Positions 40,842-53,176 are shown, numbered from the stretch's first letter. The stretch: DNA of 64,000 nt from Escarpia spicata (GCA_963995525.1 OZ023205.1:52446214-52510213); one strand, 5' to 3'. Numbers and translations are program-made. Notes: generated by a model from the sequence alone, not told the origin.

Positions 40842-42190
40842 TGTATCAATCAGCGTTATTCACAATTGTCATGTAATATTATAACTACATTAATATTGTA
40901 TTATTTCAATAGAAACAATCTGGTAACCTTAGCCCATCTTAAAAGACAAGTTCTTGCTGAAAGTGACCACAAAATGTTCGTTGGATACCAAACCTATCCA
41001 ACCCTGCGTCATCTCTATGGAGTGGAATGAATGTCTTCATTTGTGATCTAGACACTCCTTGTCTTGTTTCCCAGAATAGTCAATGTTCTACTATCTCTTC
41101 TTTGTGACGGCTGTAGTGTCTTGATGCCCTTTGGCGTACAAACGGTTTTGCACCAATAGTTCTACGTTTGACGTAAATCAAAATGGCACGGCTCCAGTCC
41201 CGTATGACGTGATTATGAACGTCGTCCAGAAACGTACTTTGTAATAATAAAACTGATAAAAGCCAGATAAAATAGACTTGCCATTTGAGACGGCCTTGTT
41301 ATTCTTGCTCAGCGGATGTTTTTCGCCGCGCGCCACAGAAGAGTTTATGTTCTATAATTAATCGCGAAACGTCTGTTTCAAGCGCTCTAGAGACGAGGTT
41401 ATTGTCAGATGATGGGTGTTAATCATGGCTTGATGCGCGGTCGAGGGGCTTGGTGCACGCAGGTGCGTGTGCACGGCGTATCCGGCTCTAAGTGGTTGAA
41501 TGACTGTTCGGATCATCCTGCCCCCACCGGAGTCTGCGTATTCCCGGGGTCAATATCCGCTCCTTCCCTGGTAGGTAGCCGTCCTTCCCTGGTCAAACGT
41601 CATCTTCCCCAGGCAGACATCCGATCCTTCCAGTGTCGATCTCTAATTCCAGGATCGATATTCGCTCATGCCAGGGTTGATATCTGTTTCCAGGGTCGAT
41701 ATCTGTTCTCTCCCTGGTCGAGCTTAGGATCGATGTCATACTTTTCTCGGGTAAAACCCGAATTGTGTTTTACCTCCGTCGTGGTAGGTTTCACCCCTTC
41801 CCTATTTGAAATCCGCATCTTCGGGGGTGTTCCATGCCTCTCTTCTTATTAGATCGCTCATTGGGGTTTTTAAAAACAGGGCGGGGAAGGACGGGAGAGG
41901 GACTCTTAAGGAAGAATGGTAAAGGAACAATATGTAACTGGATGAACTAAGGAACAATTATATGTATAACATCTGACGTCAATCAGTGAGCTAAAATCAT
42001 TGTTCTAATTTGATTATTATGAATATAAATAAAACTCGATTTATTCACGTGGTTCCGGTTTGTACAATTCTCAAAAATTCGGCCTTGTTCGCATGTTTCG
42101 TTAAACAACACAACAAATTACGTATTGTACAATTAACGGACAAACACATTTGGAAATAGCTGAAATCTTACTAGGGTGTGGGACGCCGAA
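40842..42190. other. Unassigned; degenerate GATATC-containing repeat at 41540-41750
   Basis: CCAGGGTCGATATCTG-like phrases recur about every 25-30 bp between 41540 and 41740 (for example near 41648, 41676, 41694). This explains the 147-residue plus-strand frame at 41409-41852, which has no recognisable domain. The rest is featureless. Confidence 0.45.
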
Positions 42191-42194
42191 ATAG

Positions 42195-42594
42195 AAGTTA
42201 CCTTTATTATGATTATTGTGATTATTATGATTATTATAACTATTATGACCATTATGATTATTTTGACTATTATGATTATTATGTTATGACTATTATTATG
42301 TTATCACTATTACGTATGTTATGACTATTATGACTATTATGACTGTTGTGACTATTTTGACTAGTATGACACTTGTTATTATGATGACAATTATGAATAT
42401 ATTATGCAAATTATGCAAATTATGAAAATTTTGACTGTTATGACTATTATGTCCATTATGCATATTATGAATATTATGGTAATTGTGACTGTTATGAATC
42501 TAATGACTATTAGGACTAATATGATAAGTGTGATTATTATGACTGTTATGACTATTGTGACCATTATGACTATTATGATTATTTTCTTCTTCTC
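42195..42594. repeat. (ATTATGACT)n minisatellite, 9-bp period
   Basis: About 40 imperfect 9-bp units of ATTATGACT with single-base variants. Because the period is a multiple of three it keeps frames open (Ile-Met-Thr and His-Asn-Ser strings), which are artefacts. It directly abuts the 3' end of the minus-strand LINE piece at 42595-43430. Confidence 0.9.
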
Positions 42595-43398
42595 GCGCGT
42601 GTCTACAGCCTCGACTTGCAGTGTGTTGTCGAGTAGCCATATGCGGGTCGCCAGGTCCAGCTCTGGCGATGCCAGTCTCACCGTTTGGTGCACCGTAAAC
42701 AGTGCAGTGGCTGATCATGTGGTCTGCTGATTGTTGGTTCCCCCACATCGCATGCAGCGCTTTCACAGTCCCCGACTATACACATGTGCTTTGAATCTTC
42801 CAACTCTAGCTCGCAGGCGGTTCAGCTTCGTCCATGCCTTTCGCGAGAGGTCGAAACCAGTACATTGCACAGATGGTTCTGGAATGTACCTTTATAGGGA
42901 GGTAGGTTTTAACAGCCACTTCTCTCTCCATTTTGGTGATACCCAGTGCGCTGTTGTTCCACTTGGGCCCAGACATTCCACAATTTCGTGTGCTTGGCTG
43001 TTGAAAAAGTGTTGTAACTTCAGGCGCTGTAACCAGCTCTTTCCGAGCAGATGCTGTTTAGGAGATGGTCAGAGTTTCCTGCACGTCTGGTCAGGGCCAA
43101 CACAGCTACCTGTCTTTGTAGTGTCGGAGGCGCAATGCCTGCGAGCAAAGATAGTTGTTCCACTCTGGTCTCAGGCATCCAGTGACGACTCGTAGGGAGC
43201 TGATAATACTGGTGTCTACTTTTGATGTATGTGCACTCCTGCACCACACTGGTGCTCAGTATTCTGCTGGTGCATACACTAACACCAAGGTGGAGGTGCG
43301 TAGTGTCTTTGTACTTGTTCCCCAAGTGGTGCCACCAAGTCGAGGTGTCAGTGCTCCATGTGGTGCTACCTTTCCGCTTAAGTTTTCCGCTGTGGCCG
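42595..43398 (-). mobile_element. LINE C-terminal fragment (jockey/I-like) with terminal Cys/His motif
   Basis: Minus strand, with frame changes: LRTSTLVLVYAPAEY*APVW and RSAHTSKVDTSII (about 43305-43215), VEQLSLLAGIAPPTLQRQVA and LALTRRAGN, then LNRLRARVGRFKAHVYS (about 42825), and a C-terminal C-x-x-C / H-x-x-x-x-C-type cluster with QSADHMISHC (about 42730-42700). This is the end of a non-LTR RT polyprotein. Stops and shifts make it a pseudogene. It may belong to the same family as the YADD-region piece at 51966-52249, since the two cover complementary parts. Confidence 0.75.
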
Positions 43399-43550
43399 TT
43401 TGCAAGACACGCACTTAAGTCCAAATTCCGTCCAATTTAGGGTCATTAGCTCCTGACACATAGCTATTAGGGGCGGTTGCATGACACGCACCCAGCTGAG
43501 TTCGCGCGCAAATTAGGGCGCAACTCCTGGGACAATACTGAGAAGCCTCA
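43399..43550 (+). repeat. Two tandem units of a ~75-bp interspersed repeat
   Basis: Unit 1 (about 43399-43470) and unit 2 (about 43475-43548) share GTTGCATGACACGCAC, then CAAATTAGGG and AACTCCTGnGACA. An inverted related pair is at 51836-51965. Confidence 0.6.
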
Positions 43551-43589
43551 ACTCCAGCTAGGTGTCGCATAGCGCGTTATACTAATGGC

Positions 43590-44843
43590 CGCGATCGTTC
43601 ACGATTTATATTGGCGCAGAGAATTAAGAAGAAATCGTGTTTTTAGAGATCATTTAAACCGCCTGGATTACAATATAATTTTGTTTTAAATAAATGAGCA
43701 AGAACATTGCAGCAGTTTCTTTGATTTGCTAACTTCATTTAGTCTCTCCCCCCAAATCACTCTTCCAGCTAGGTTTACTACCAACGGCAGTACACTAATT
43801 GAGAATTTTTGTAACTTAACAAAGCATACAGTAAAAAGTACTTACTGCAGGAATATTAATAAAGACATTTTTTGACCATCAACCATATTTCATGATTATG
43901 GACACTGCTCTGAAAAAAAGAACATCATACAAAATGTATACCAATTAATATACAAAATAAAGAAGCCATGTCAAAGATCAATTAATATCTTCTGATATAT
44001 ATATATATATATATAAGAAATTAGATAAAAGACTAGATGCTGACCTTAACCATAATTATAATATTTTTTTCAATTAAATAAATCAAGCAAAAAATAAATA
44101 CATGACTAGTAAATTAGTGAAGTTTAATAAATACAAACATAAAAGGTCTAAACGGATAACTCACGGTCTACTATCTTCAATACAATACATATATAAACTT
44201 TACAAACAGTTGAGATTGACAAATCCTGAATGTCCTGAATAGGAAGTGTTAAAGTATAATATAAAAACATCTAAATTTCGCACAGCAAAGCAATCATAGT
44301 TTGAAACATGTTTAATCAATTCAAATTTGATATAAATATCACTTGGAAAAAATCAATGAAATTCTGACTAAAAGCAAAACTAACAAATCATTTCCAAAAT
44401 ATTTTTGCAAACACATTAAACACATTTTTTACTAATGTAAGAAATAATCTAGCAAGATATATTAAATAAAAAGGCGTTCATTATAATGTATATTATCTAT
44501 ATAAAACGGTGAACAGTTTTCTAATATTAAAACATGTTGAAGAAGATACCATAACGAAAATAATAAGTAATTTACCCAACAAAATTAGCTGCGGATTTGA
44601 TAGTTTATCCACTTGTAAAAATTAATTGAACCTGCACTAATTAAATCTATAACATTATTAACAAACTATGTATTAACCACAGGAATATTTCGTGATAAAT
44701 AAAAAATTGCTATGGTTATTTCAATTTACAAAAAAGGTGAACCAACAGTCTTTAGTAATCATTGACTTATATCTCTTCTACCAGCTATTCCACAAGTACT
44801 GGGAAACAATAGATAATAGATAGAATAATAACCCGAATGGATA
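43590..44843 (+). mobile_element. Decayed LINE, endonuclease end to RT core
   Basis: With many stops, the plus strand reads PQITLPARFTTNGSTLIEN (about 43755), RITHGLLSSIQYIYKLYKQL (about 44155), then KIISNLPNKISCGFDSLST (about 44560) and an RT box 1-2-like segment ending SLLPAIPQVLGN (about 44770-44810). It stops where the 3' tail of the minus-strand CR1-like copy begins, so it was probably interrupted by that insertion. The expected continuation was not found beyond 48020. Confidence 0.7.
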
Positions 44844-47800
44844 ACAAGATTTAACAAGATTTAAAAAGATTGCCATCCAGAGATTTAACTCTAGATGGCA
44901 GGTGGACAAGGAAGCCCTTTGGCTTATCGAGAGTCCAACCCTTTTATCTACATATATCCAGCCCTTCTGAGGTATGTGTCGATTTTATTTTAAAACATAT
45001 TCACACTACTAGCACCCACACAATCATAAGATAATCTGTTCCATTCATTCACAGTCCTTTGTGAAAATGAGAACTTTCTTACGTCTAATCTACACTGCTC
45101 CTTTACTAATGTAACTTCATGTCCTCTAGTCTTTCTATCTTTCTTAACTGAAAAAAACATATTTCTATCAATATTTTCATAACCATTCAATATTTTAAAC
45201 ACTTCTATCTGATCTCCTCTCAATCGCCTGGTCTCTAGTGTTGTTAAACCACATTCTTTTAGGCGTTTTTCATGACTAAGATCCCTCAGTTTTGGTATAA
45301 TTTTAGTCGTTCTCCTCTGTACTCTTTCTAGCATATCTATGTCCTTCTTGCGGTATGACCTCCACGCTTGTATACAATATTATAAATAAGGCCTAACTAT
45401 TGTTTTGTACAGCGGTATTATTAGTTATTTTTCTTTATATGCTGTATTTCGCCTAATCAATCCTAGGATTTGATTTCCTTTTGAAGCTGCAATTCCACAC
45501 TGCTCTGAAACCTTCATGTCAGCACTAATTGTCAGCCCTAAGTCTTTTTCTTTTACAGTAGTATTTAGTACAGTTCCCCCCATTGTATATTCCACATATT
45601 CGTTCCCTTGTCCTGTGTGAAGGCATTTACATTTCCCAAAATTGAACAACATTTGCCACTTTTCAGACCATTTGATCAACCTGTCAAGATCATCTTGTAA
45701 ATGCTGTCTATCTCCATCACTTTTAATCCTTCTAAACACTTTTGTATCGTCTGCAAATTTCAACACCTTACTAGCTATATCATCGTCCAAATCGTTTATA
45801 TATATTAAGAATAATATAGGTCCCAGTACTGATCCCTGTAGAACCCCACTCAAAACTGATTTCCAGTTTGAAGCCTCCCCATCAACTCGTTGTCTTCTGT
45901 CTATCTATCAGCCATTTTTCTATCCAGTTAATTATACCATTTCCTATGCCAGGGGCCTTTAGTTTAAGCAGTTATCTTTGATGTGGCACTTTGTCGAAAG
46001 CTTTTTGAAAATCTAAGTAGACGATATCTACTGGTGATCCATCATCTACCCACTTAGTGATATCTTCCAAAAACATAACATATTTGTTAAGCATGACCTC
46101 GCTTTTAGAAACCCATGTTGAGATGGGTTTATCAAGTTATGTTTAACAAGAAAATCCACCATGTGATCTTTAATTAGCCTTTCTAATAATTTACAAATCA
46201 CCGATGTTAAACTAACTGGTCTATAATTATTTGACTTGTTTCTCGAACCTTTTTTGAATAACGGTATAATGTTTGCTTCTGTCCATTCTAAAGGAACCAC
46301 TCCCTCTTCTAATGACAAGTTGAAAACTGTTGCAAGCGGTATGCTAATTTGTTCTAAAATTTCCTATAGTAGTTTGGGTGGAATACCATCCACTCCAGGT
46401 GATTTATTATCCTTCATAGCCCTAATTGTCTTAGCTACCATTTCTGGGGTTACAATTAACTGTCTTAAATAGTCTGATTCTGCCCCCTTGGACTTAGCCT
46501 CTGGTACTGGCAGTGAACTAGTGTCTTATCTGGTAAACACTGAACTAAAATACTCATTCAGGTCTTCTGCCATTAAGAATCCTTCTGATATTATATTTCC
46601 AGCACAATCTTCTAGAGGACCGACCTTATCCTGAACTTTCTGTTTGCTTCGAACATACGCATAAACACTCTTGCTGTCATGTTTTATATTACAAGCTAAT
46701 TTATGTTTATAGCTTCTCTTTGAATTTCAAATTTCAGCTGTAGCTTGGCTTAGTGCTTCTTTATAAATATTGTAGTCTTCGTCATTTCCAGTACGTCTAT
46801 ATGACGTCCACGTCATTTGTTTATACTTAATTTTTCTAATGGCTTCTTTCGATAAGTTTTTCTTTTTGGATCGTTTCCCGTGTTTTTTTAATGGAACAAA
46901 TTTGACGATGATGCATTAAATTTCACTCTAAGATATTCCAGCATTCTGTTGCTGTCTTATTCTTCAGTGTGTTATTCCAGTCTATCTTTGCTAAATATTT
47001 CCTTATATCCTTATATTTTCCTTTGTGGACATTTCTCCTGTACTGCTTTTTACTATTCCTTTCTGATTTTACTTTGATGGTAAAATGTATCTGGTTGTGA
47101 TCGCTACTCCCCAGTGGCTCACATATCTTGACATTGTCAACTAATTCATTCTGTGAGGACAAAACTATGTCTAACACATTCTCTACCCTGGTTGGTTCTA
47201 GCACATGTTGAGAAAGGAATGTATCTTGAACTAAAACTAAAAACTTGTGGTCCTCACTACCCATACTCTGTAGTGATTTCCATTTTATATGCCCATGATT
47301 AAAATCCCCCATAATAACACAGTCCCGTTTGCTCACTTCCCTTATAGCGTTTTGTATTTTTTTATTCTCTTTTATCCTTATGTTTGGACTTCGATAAACT
47401 AATCCAACCGTTAACGTTGAGTTTCCTGTAACTATATTACACCAAACAGCTTCTTCGCAATCTGCTTCTCTGTCTAATTTTATTTTATAAGCCTGGATAG
47501 ATTCTTTAATATATAAAATAACTCCACCGCCCCTTCTTCCTATTCTATATTTCCTAAACATTACATATTCTGTCAGTCCCAATTCGGCATCTGATATATC
47601 GGTGGTTGCCCATAATTCGATTATACCTATTATGTGAGGGTCAATATCTTCTACCATAATGTTTAGTTCATTTATTTTGTTTACTATACTCCTTGCATTT
47701 AAACAAACACATTTATATCCAGGTTCAGAGCAGTTTTCCAGACTGTTCTTTGCTGAATTAGTGTTGCTGTCTTTATCTATGCCTAAAGTTTTTTGTTAGT

Positions 47801-48020
47801 ACTGTGCTAATTTTTTTTTTTTTTTTTTTAGGTTTTTAATTTCAATCTCTTTATTTGGGTAGGCGTCATAAAGATCGTCGACAGTTGAGGTGGACTGCCT
47901 CTTTCTCTTCCTGCTGGTGCTGGCTGGCAACAGGATGGAAGAATCTCTCATCAGCGTCCCATTGTTATCCGTGGCAACGTCCACAGTGATGGGATTATTG
48001 CTGCCGCTGTTGCATGGATG
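44838..48020 (-). mobile_element. CR1-like LINE, copy 2, longest copy
   Basis: On the minus strand, 47984-47796 is a Ser/Lys-rich N-terminal stretch. The endonuclease follows at about 47690-46923 (LNARSIVNKINEL-like start, KYRIGRRGGGVILYIKESI, GDFNHGHIKW, SSDHNQIHF). The RT runs from about 46470 to 44990, with NYRPVSLTSVICKLLERL, FQKAFDKVPHQ-type text, SGVLQGSVLGPILFLIYIND, FADD (45746-45757) and VRPYL/EYCIQAW-type text. Defects are frame breaks near 46900 and 46080, GAA to TAA at about 45425 and AAA to TAA at 44990. Its tail is tandem AATCTTGTTA units. It lies head to head with copy 3. Confidence 0.9.
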
Positions 48021-48164
48021 GTCTGTAACAATAAGCTACTTTATTTAAATATATATGTCATACCAAGGCATTGTGGTGGAATAAAGGTTTTTCACTTTTT
48101 AAAATTTTTAACACAATTATTTTTTAAATTTACGTTAATAAAGAAAGGATTGGCAAACACAGTG

Positions 48165-48412
48165 CACTATGATGCCAACAATACTTTTGACTGACACATG
48201 ATTTGGTGGCAATTGCAGATGTGCAAACATAGTCATAACTATGGACTGCATTCCTATTTACCTGTTTTTGTACCGCACATAAAATGCTGCATGTTATCTT
48301 ACCATCGAATTTCTAACTGGGAATGACAGGAACGGCCTCGTTGACAACCAGCAGGGAGCTTTTCTGCTGCACCAATGATTCTGGAACGTGATCATTATAT
48401 CTATGTCTAGTG
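48165..48412 (-). repeat. Interspersed repeat, copy 2 (inverted copy at 36944-37178)
   Basis: See the plus-strand copy. Shared phrases here are in reverse complement and extend slightly further, to the ATCACGTTCCAGAATCATTG region. Confidence 0.65.
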
Positions 48413-48880
48413 TTTGTGTAGCAGAGCCAGGAATATCCTGAGACCTATATGCATTGGTGACACAAAGTCAAAGACAGTGACACACTACTGATGTTTTAAA
48501 TCGAGCTCATCTGTTGATGCATTCTTAGTGGATAGTTGTGCAACAGTATACAATTCATTTAGTCACGATGCCCTGCCGCAGTGTTCAGTCTACCTAACGC
48601 TCAGTGAAAGGAACGTATACATTTTAGTAAGTATTTAAGGAAGCCTGATTTAACGTTGGCTTGTATTTAACTCCACCCTACGGCTATTTAATAACAATGT
48701 CAATTACGCTGGGTCACTGAAACTCTAAATTGATTTAATTATGGTGAATGCATGTACAGCCTTGTTAATTGTGACTGGTCACACATATATAGATGACAAG
48801 CCGGCGGTTTATTTTAATGGAGGTTCAAACTAAATTAAGTACAATTCAGAAATGATTAGCAAATCTTCAGATTCGGCAAA

Positions 48881-49051
48881 CTAGCCGCTATTGCCCACAT
48901 CGACGCCGCCGGACATGCCATCCTTTTGACGCGGACCTCCTCCAGGCCCCGTGTTTTTGCGCCGAGGACTGGAGGAATCTAGGTTATGTGTGATCTCATC
49001 ATGCACAAAATAGTCCTTTCGGTTGCTTGGTTGTTTTATCGTTTCCGCCAT
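48881..49051 (-). CDS. Small hypothetical ORF, 56 residues
   Basis: On the minus strand an ATG at 49051-49049 opens a 56-codon frame ending in TAG at 48883-48881. The product begins MAETIKQPSNRKDYF. It is hydrophilic, with a Gly-rich, Arg/Lys-containing centre (TGPGGGPRQKDGMSGG) and no membrane segment. A possible poly(A) signal AATAAA follows about 75 bp downstream (near 48813), in CATTAAAATAAACC. CpG content is higher than in the surroundings. I recognise no family. It could be a first coding exon, a retrocopy piece or a chance frame. It lies between two head-to-head LINE copies. Confidence 0.25.
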   Translation of the reverse strand: MAETIKQPSNRKDYFVHDEITHNLDSSSPRRKNTGPGGGPRQKDGMSGGVDVGNSG

Positions 49052-49117
49052 GATGAACGTGTGAAGTTAAATGAATTCTGGGGAAGAGTTGTCCTAAAAA
49101 CGCGCTAATCCGCTTAT

Positions 49118-51830
49118 CGAAAAGATAGAATAGGAAGAAAGGGAGGTGGAGTTATTTTATATATTAAAGAATCTATTCAAGCTTATGAAATAAAATTAGA
49201 AAGAGAAGCAGATTGCGAAGAAGCTATTTGGTGTAACATAGTTACAGGAAACTCATCGTTAACAGTTGGGTTAGTTTATCGAAGTAAGCATAGAAGAGAA
49301 TGAAAACATACAAAACGCTATAAGGGAAGTAAGCAAACGGGACTGTATTATTATGGGGGATTTTAACCATGGGCATATACAATGGAAATCTCTACAGAGT
49401 ATGGGGAGAGAGGACCACAAGTTTTTAGTTTTAGTTCAAGATACATTCCTTTCTCAACATGTGCTAGAACCAACCAGGGGTGAGAATGTGTTAGACATAG
49501 TTTTGTCCTCACAGAATGAATTAGTTGACAATGTCAAGATATGTGAGCCACTGGGGAGTAGCGATCACAACCAGATACATTTTACCATCAAAGTAAAATC
49601 AGAAAGGAATAGCAAAAAGCAGTATAGGAGAAATTTCCACAAAGGAAGGTATAAGGACATGAGGAAATATTTAGCAAAGATAGACTGGAATAAGACACTG
49701 AAAAATAAGACGGCAACAGAATGCTGGAATATATTAAAGAGTGAAATTAAGTGCATAATCGATACATTTGTACTCTTCAAAAAACAAGGAAAACGGTCCA
49801 AAAAGAAACACTTATCGAAAGAAGCCATTAGAAAAATTAAGTATAAACAAATGATGTGGAAATCATATAGATGTACTGGAAATGATGAAGACTACAACAA
49901 TTATAAAGAAGCACTTAACCAAGCTACAGCTGAAATTAGAAATTCAAAGAGAAGCTATGAACAACAATTAGCTAGTAATATAAAACATGAGAGCAAGAGT
50001 TTTTATGCGTATGTTCGAAGCAAACAGAAAGTTCAAGATAAGGTCGGTCCTCTAGAAGATAGTGCTGGAAATATAATATCAGAGGGATTCATAATGGCAG
50101 AAGACCTGAATGAGTACTTTAGTTCAGTGTTTACCAGGGAAGATATTAGTTCACTGCCAATACCAGAGGCTAAGTTCAAGGGGGCAGATTCAGACTATTT
50201 AGGACAATTAATTGTAACCCCGGAAATGGTAGCTAAGAAAATAAGGGCTATGAAGGATAATAAATCACCTGGAGTGGATGGTATTCCACCCAAACTACTA
50301 TTGGAAATTGTAGAACAAATTAGCATACCACTTGCAACAGTTTTCAACTGTCATTAGAAGAGGGAGTGGTTCCTTTAGAATGGAAAGAAGCAAACATTAT
50401 ACCGTTATTCAAAAAAGGTTCGAGAAACAAGTCAGAGAACTATAGACCAGTGAGTTTAACATCAGTGATTTGTAAATTATTAGAAAGACTAATTAAAGAT
50501 CACATGGTGGATTTTCTTGTTAAACAAAACTTGATAAACCCATCTCAACATGGTTTTTTTAAAGCGAGGTCATGCTTAACAAATATGTTATGTTTTTTGG
50601 AAGACATCACTAAGTGGGTAGATGAGAGATCACCAGTAGATATCGTCTACTTAGATTTTCAAAAAGCTTTTGACAAAGTACCACATCAAAGATTACTGCT
50701 TAAACTAAAGGCCCATGGCATAGGAAATGGTATAATAAACTGGATAGAACAATGGCTGATTGACAGAAGACAACGTGTAGTAGTTGATGGGGAGGCTTCA
50801 AACTGGAAATCGGTATTGAGTGGGGTACCACAGGGATCAGTATTAGGTCCTATATTATTCTTAATATACATCAACGATTTGGATGATGAAATAACAAGCA
50901 AGGTGTTGAAATTTGCGGATGATACAAAAGTGTTTAGAAGGATTAAAAGTGATGGAGATAGACAACATTTACAAGTGATCTTGACAGGTTGATAAAAATT
51001 AATGGTCTGAAAAGTGGCAAATGATGTTCAATTTTGGGAAATGTAAATGCCTCCACATAGAACATGGGAACGAAGAAGTAGAATATACAATGGGGGGTAC
51101 TGTACTAAGTACTACTGTAAAAGAAAAGGACTTAAGGTTAACCGTTAGTGCTGATATGAAGATTTCAGAGCAGTGCGGAATTGCAGCTTCAAAGGGAAAT
51201 CAAATCCTTGGATTAATTAGGCGAAACATAACGTATAAGGAAAAGAGCTAATAATACCGCTGTACAAAACAATAGTTAGGCCTCATTTAGAATATTGTAT
51301 TCAAGCGTGGAGGCCATATCGCAGGAAGGACATAGATATGCTAGAAAGAGTGCAGAGGAGAGCAACTAAAATGATACCAAATCTGAGGGATCTTAGTTAC
51401 GAAATACGCCTAAAAAAATGCGGTTTAACAACACTAGAGACCAGGAGATTGAGAGGAGAGCAGATAGAAGTGTTTAAAATATTGAAGGGTTATGAAAATA
51501 TTGATAGAAATATGTTTTTCTCAGTTAAGAAAGATAGAAGGACTAGAGGACATGATCTTGCATTAGCAAAGGAGCAGAGTAAATTGGATATAAGAAAGTT
51601 TTCATTTTCACAAAGGACTGTAAATGAATGGAACAGATTACCTGCTGATTGTGTGTGTGCTAGTAGCGTGAATATGTTTAAAAATAAAATCGACACATAC
51701 CTCAGACGGGCGGGATACACATAGATAAAAGGGTCGGACTCTCGATAAGCCAAGGGCTTCCTTGTCCACCTGCTACCTAGAGTTAATTCTCTGGGTGGCA
51801 ATCTTGTTAAATCTTGTTAAATCGGTTAAT
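49118..51830 (+). mobile_element. CR1-like LINE, copy 3, 5'-truncated
   Basis: Begins inside the endonuclease at RIGRKGGGVILYIKESI. It continues MGDFNHGHIQWKSLQS (49353), SSDHNQIHF, MKDNKSPGVDGIPPKLL, NYRPVSLTSVICKLLERL, FQKAFDKVPHQRLLLKLKAH, SGVPQGSVLGPILFLIYIND, FADD (50912-50923), ERVQRRATKMIPNLRDL and NKIDTYLRRAGYT. Defects are a frameshift near 49285, a one-base deletion near 50349, a shift near 50975-51000 and a one-base deletion near 51240. The longest intact stretches are 334 and 208 codons. The 3' end carries AATCTTGTTA tail units. Imperfectly matching flanks AATCCGCTTATCG and AATCGGTTAATCG may be a target-site duplication. Confidence 0.9.
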
Positions 51831-51835
51831 CGTGC

Positions 51836-51965
51836 CGGAATCACTGAGTTGGGCGTCGTCTGGGTGGCTGTCGTGCAACGCCGCCCAAGCGTCTGCCCAG
51901 CTATAGGAGACACCGAGGGAGTTGGGACGTAATTTGACCGCCTAAGTTGGGTGCGTGTCATGCAA
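51836..51965 (-). repeat. Two units of the ~75-bp interspersed repeat
   Basis: The minus strand carries GTTGCATGACACGCACCCAA then CAAATTACG and CCCAACTCCC, and a second, more diverged unit with GTTGCACGACAGCCACCCAG. Related to 43399-43550. Confidence 0.55.
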
Positions 51966-52249
51966 CCGGCTACTGGTGATACCTATAAGCCAGTCACCTG
52001 TCTAGTTTGATCCCCAGGTATCTAGGGCCCTGCTTGACAGACGAGACGTGTATCGTTCGCAAACACATCCATTTCGCGTTTACCTGTTTTGTTGTGCAGG
52101 TGGACAATGGCAGAGACCGTTTTCTTCTCACTGAGATTCAGTCACCATTGTCTCAAGTAGGTGGAGGGGATGTTCATGTCTTGTGTGAGACCAACCTCTC
52201 CATGGGACCACTGCTTGTGCCTCAGTAGGATTGCAAGGTCATCCGCATA
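51966..52249 (-). mobile_element. LINE RT fragment starting at the YADD box
   Basis: The minus strand reads YADDLAILLRHKQWS at 52249 (catalytic box 52249-52238), then TYLRQW, LNLSEKKTVSAIVHLHNKTG, MDVFANDTRLVCQAGP and a broken YLGI-type segment (IPGDQ). A stop follows LRQW and another precedes the IPGDQ segment. It begins beside a short ATT repeat at 52246-52268 and ends at the 75-bp repeat. Probably the same jockey/I-like family as 42595-43398. Confidence 0.7.
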
Positions 52250-52269
52250 TTATCATTATTAGTATTATT

Positions 52270-53170
52270 AGATGGATGTGTGGTTTGAAAACCGTGACAC
52301 TGACAATGCAACACCAACACCGGAAGCTGGTCGTTTCCGATAATATTTGGGTCCAAAGAAATAGTCAAACAAAGAGAGGGAATACAATTAATGACCTGAG
52401 GGTAGAGTCGGGAGGTAGTGCTGCTTAATAGTGCTGCTTAACGGGAGGATTGATAAGAACCCGGACGAGGTGGCTAGGTAACGTGATAAGAATGAAGGAG
52501 GGGACATAGGAGGGTGAACGATGGAGAGAATGGGCTGCTGATACGAAACAGCGGAGGACAACAACAGAAGGAGCAGCGTAACAGCCCCGGAACTAATCCT
52601 CACCCGTGTACAAGGGAACCAGGGGAAGGACAAGAAATGCCGTTGCAATCACGAACGTCAACGTCGGGTTATGAGTGACGCGACTGAAAGAGAAACGACG
52701 GCGAAAACGGTGCTGAGACAACTCAGTGAGGGTGTCGCATACATCAGTCTGAGGAGAATCTTTTCCACTCCCCCGTCACTCGTTCCTCCCCACCGTCGAT
52801 GGCGAGCCGTTATTGAATACGACGTGCGACGTGCGACGACAAACTGGCCTCTCCGGTGACTATTATCGGACATTTCATGGGATGAAACGAGATTCAATAG
52901 AAAGAACAGACCCCAGTAGACGTTTGGAGGTGTTAACCATGCCGGACGGGGCGTATCGAGAGTGCAACGTCGTCCACACGCATGTGGGACACGCCCTTGT
53001 TTCATAGTTTCGTCACGGCAGTAAGAATTCGCAGCACTGTTGTCAACGCCGCGTGACGCAGCTAATCGTGGTGTCTGCTCCGTACGTAGCACCTATGCAT
53101 TTACGTGGAATGTTCTACTTCATAGATATCCCACCTCATGCTGCTTAATAAAAGTACGACCAGTTAAATG
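52270..53170. other. Unassigned, moderately CpG-rich
   Basis: 52550-53060 is richer in CpG than the surroundings. It holds overlapping frames on both strands (for example 53092-52658 minus, 144 residues) with no recognisable domain. Only a GACGTGC doublet near 52822-52835 repeats. Confidence 0.3.
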
Positions 53171-53176
53171 TGACGT

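Noticed and set aside
41409..41852. 147-residue plus-strand frame
   Set aside because: It is explained by a degenerate 25-30-bp repeat with GATATC phrases. No domain and no splice evidence.
42404..42766. Met/Ile/Thr-rich and His/Asn/Ser-rich frames
   Set aside because: Products of the 9-bp ATTATGACT repeat; the remainder is antisense to, or the tail of, a LINE pseudogene.
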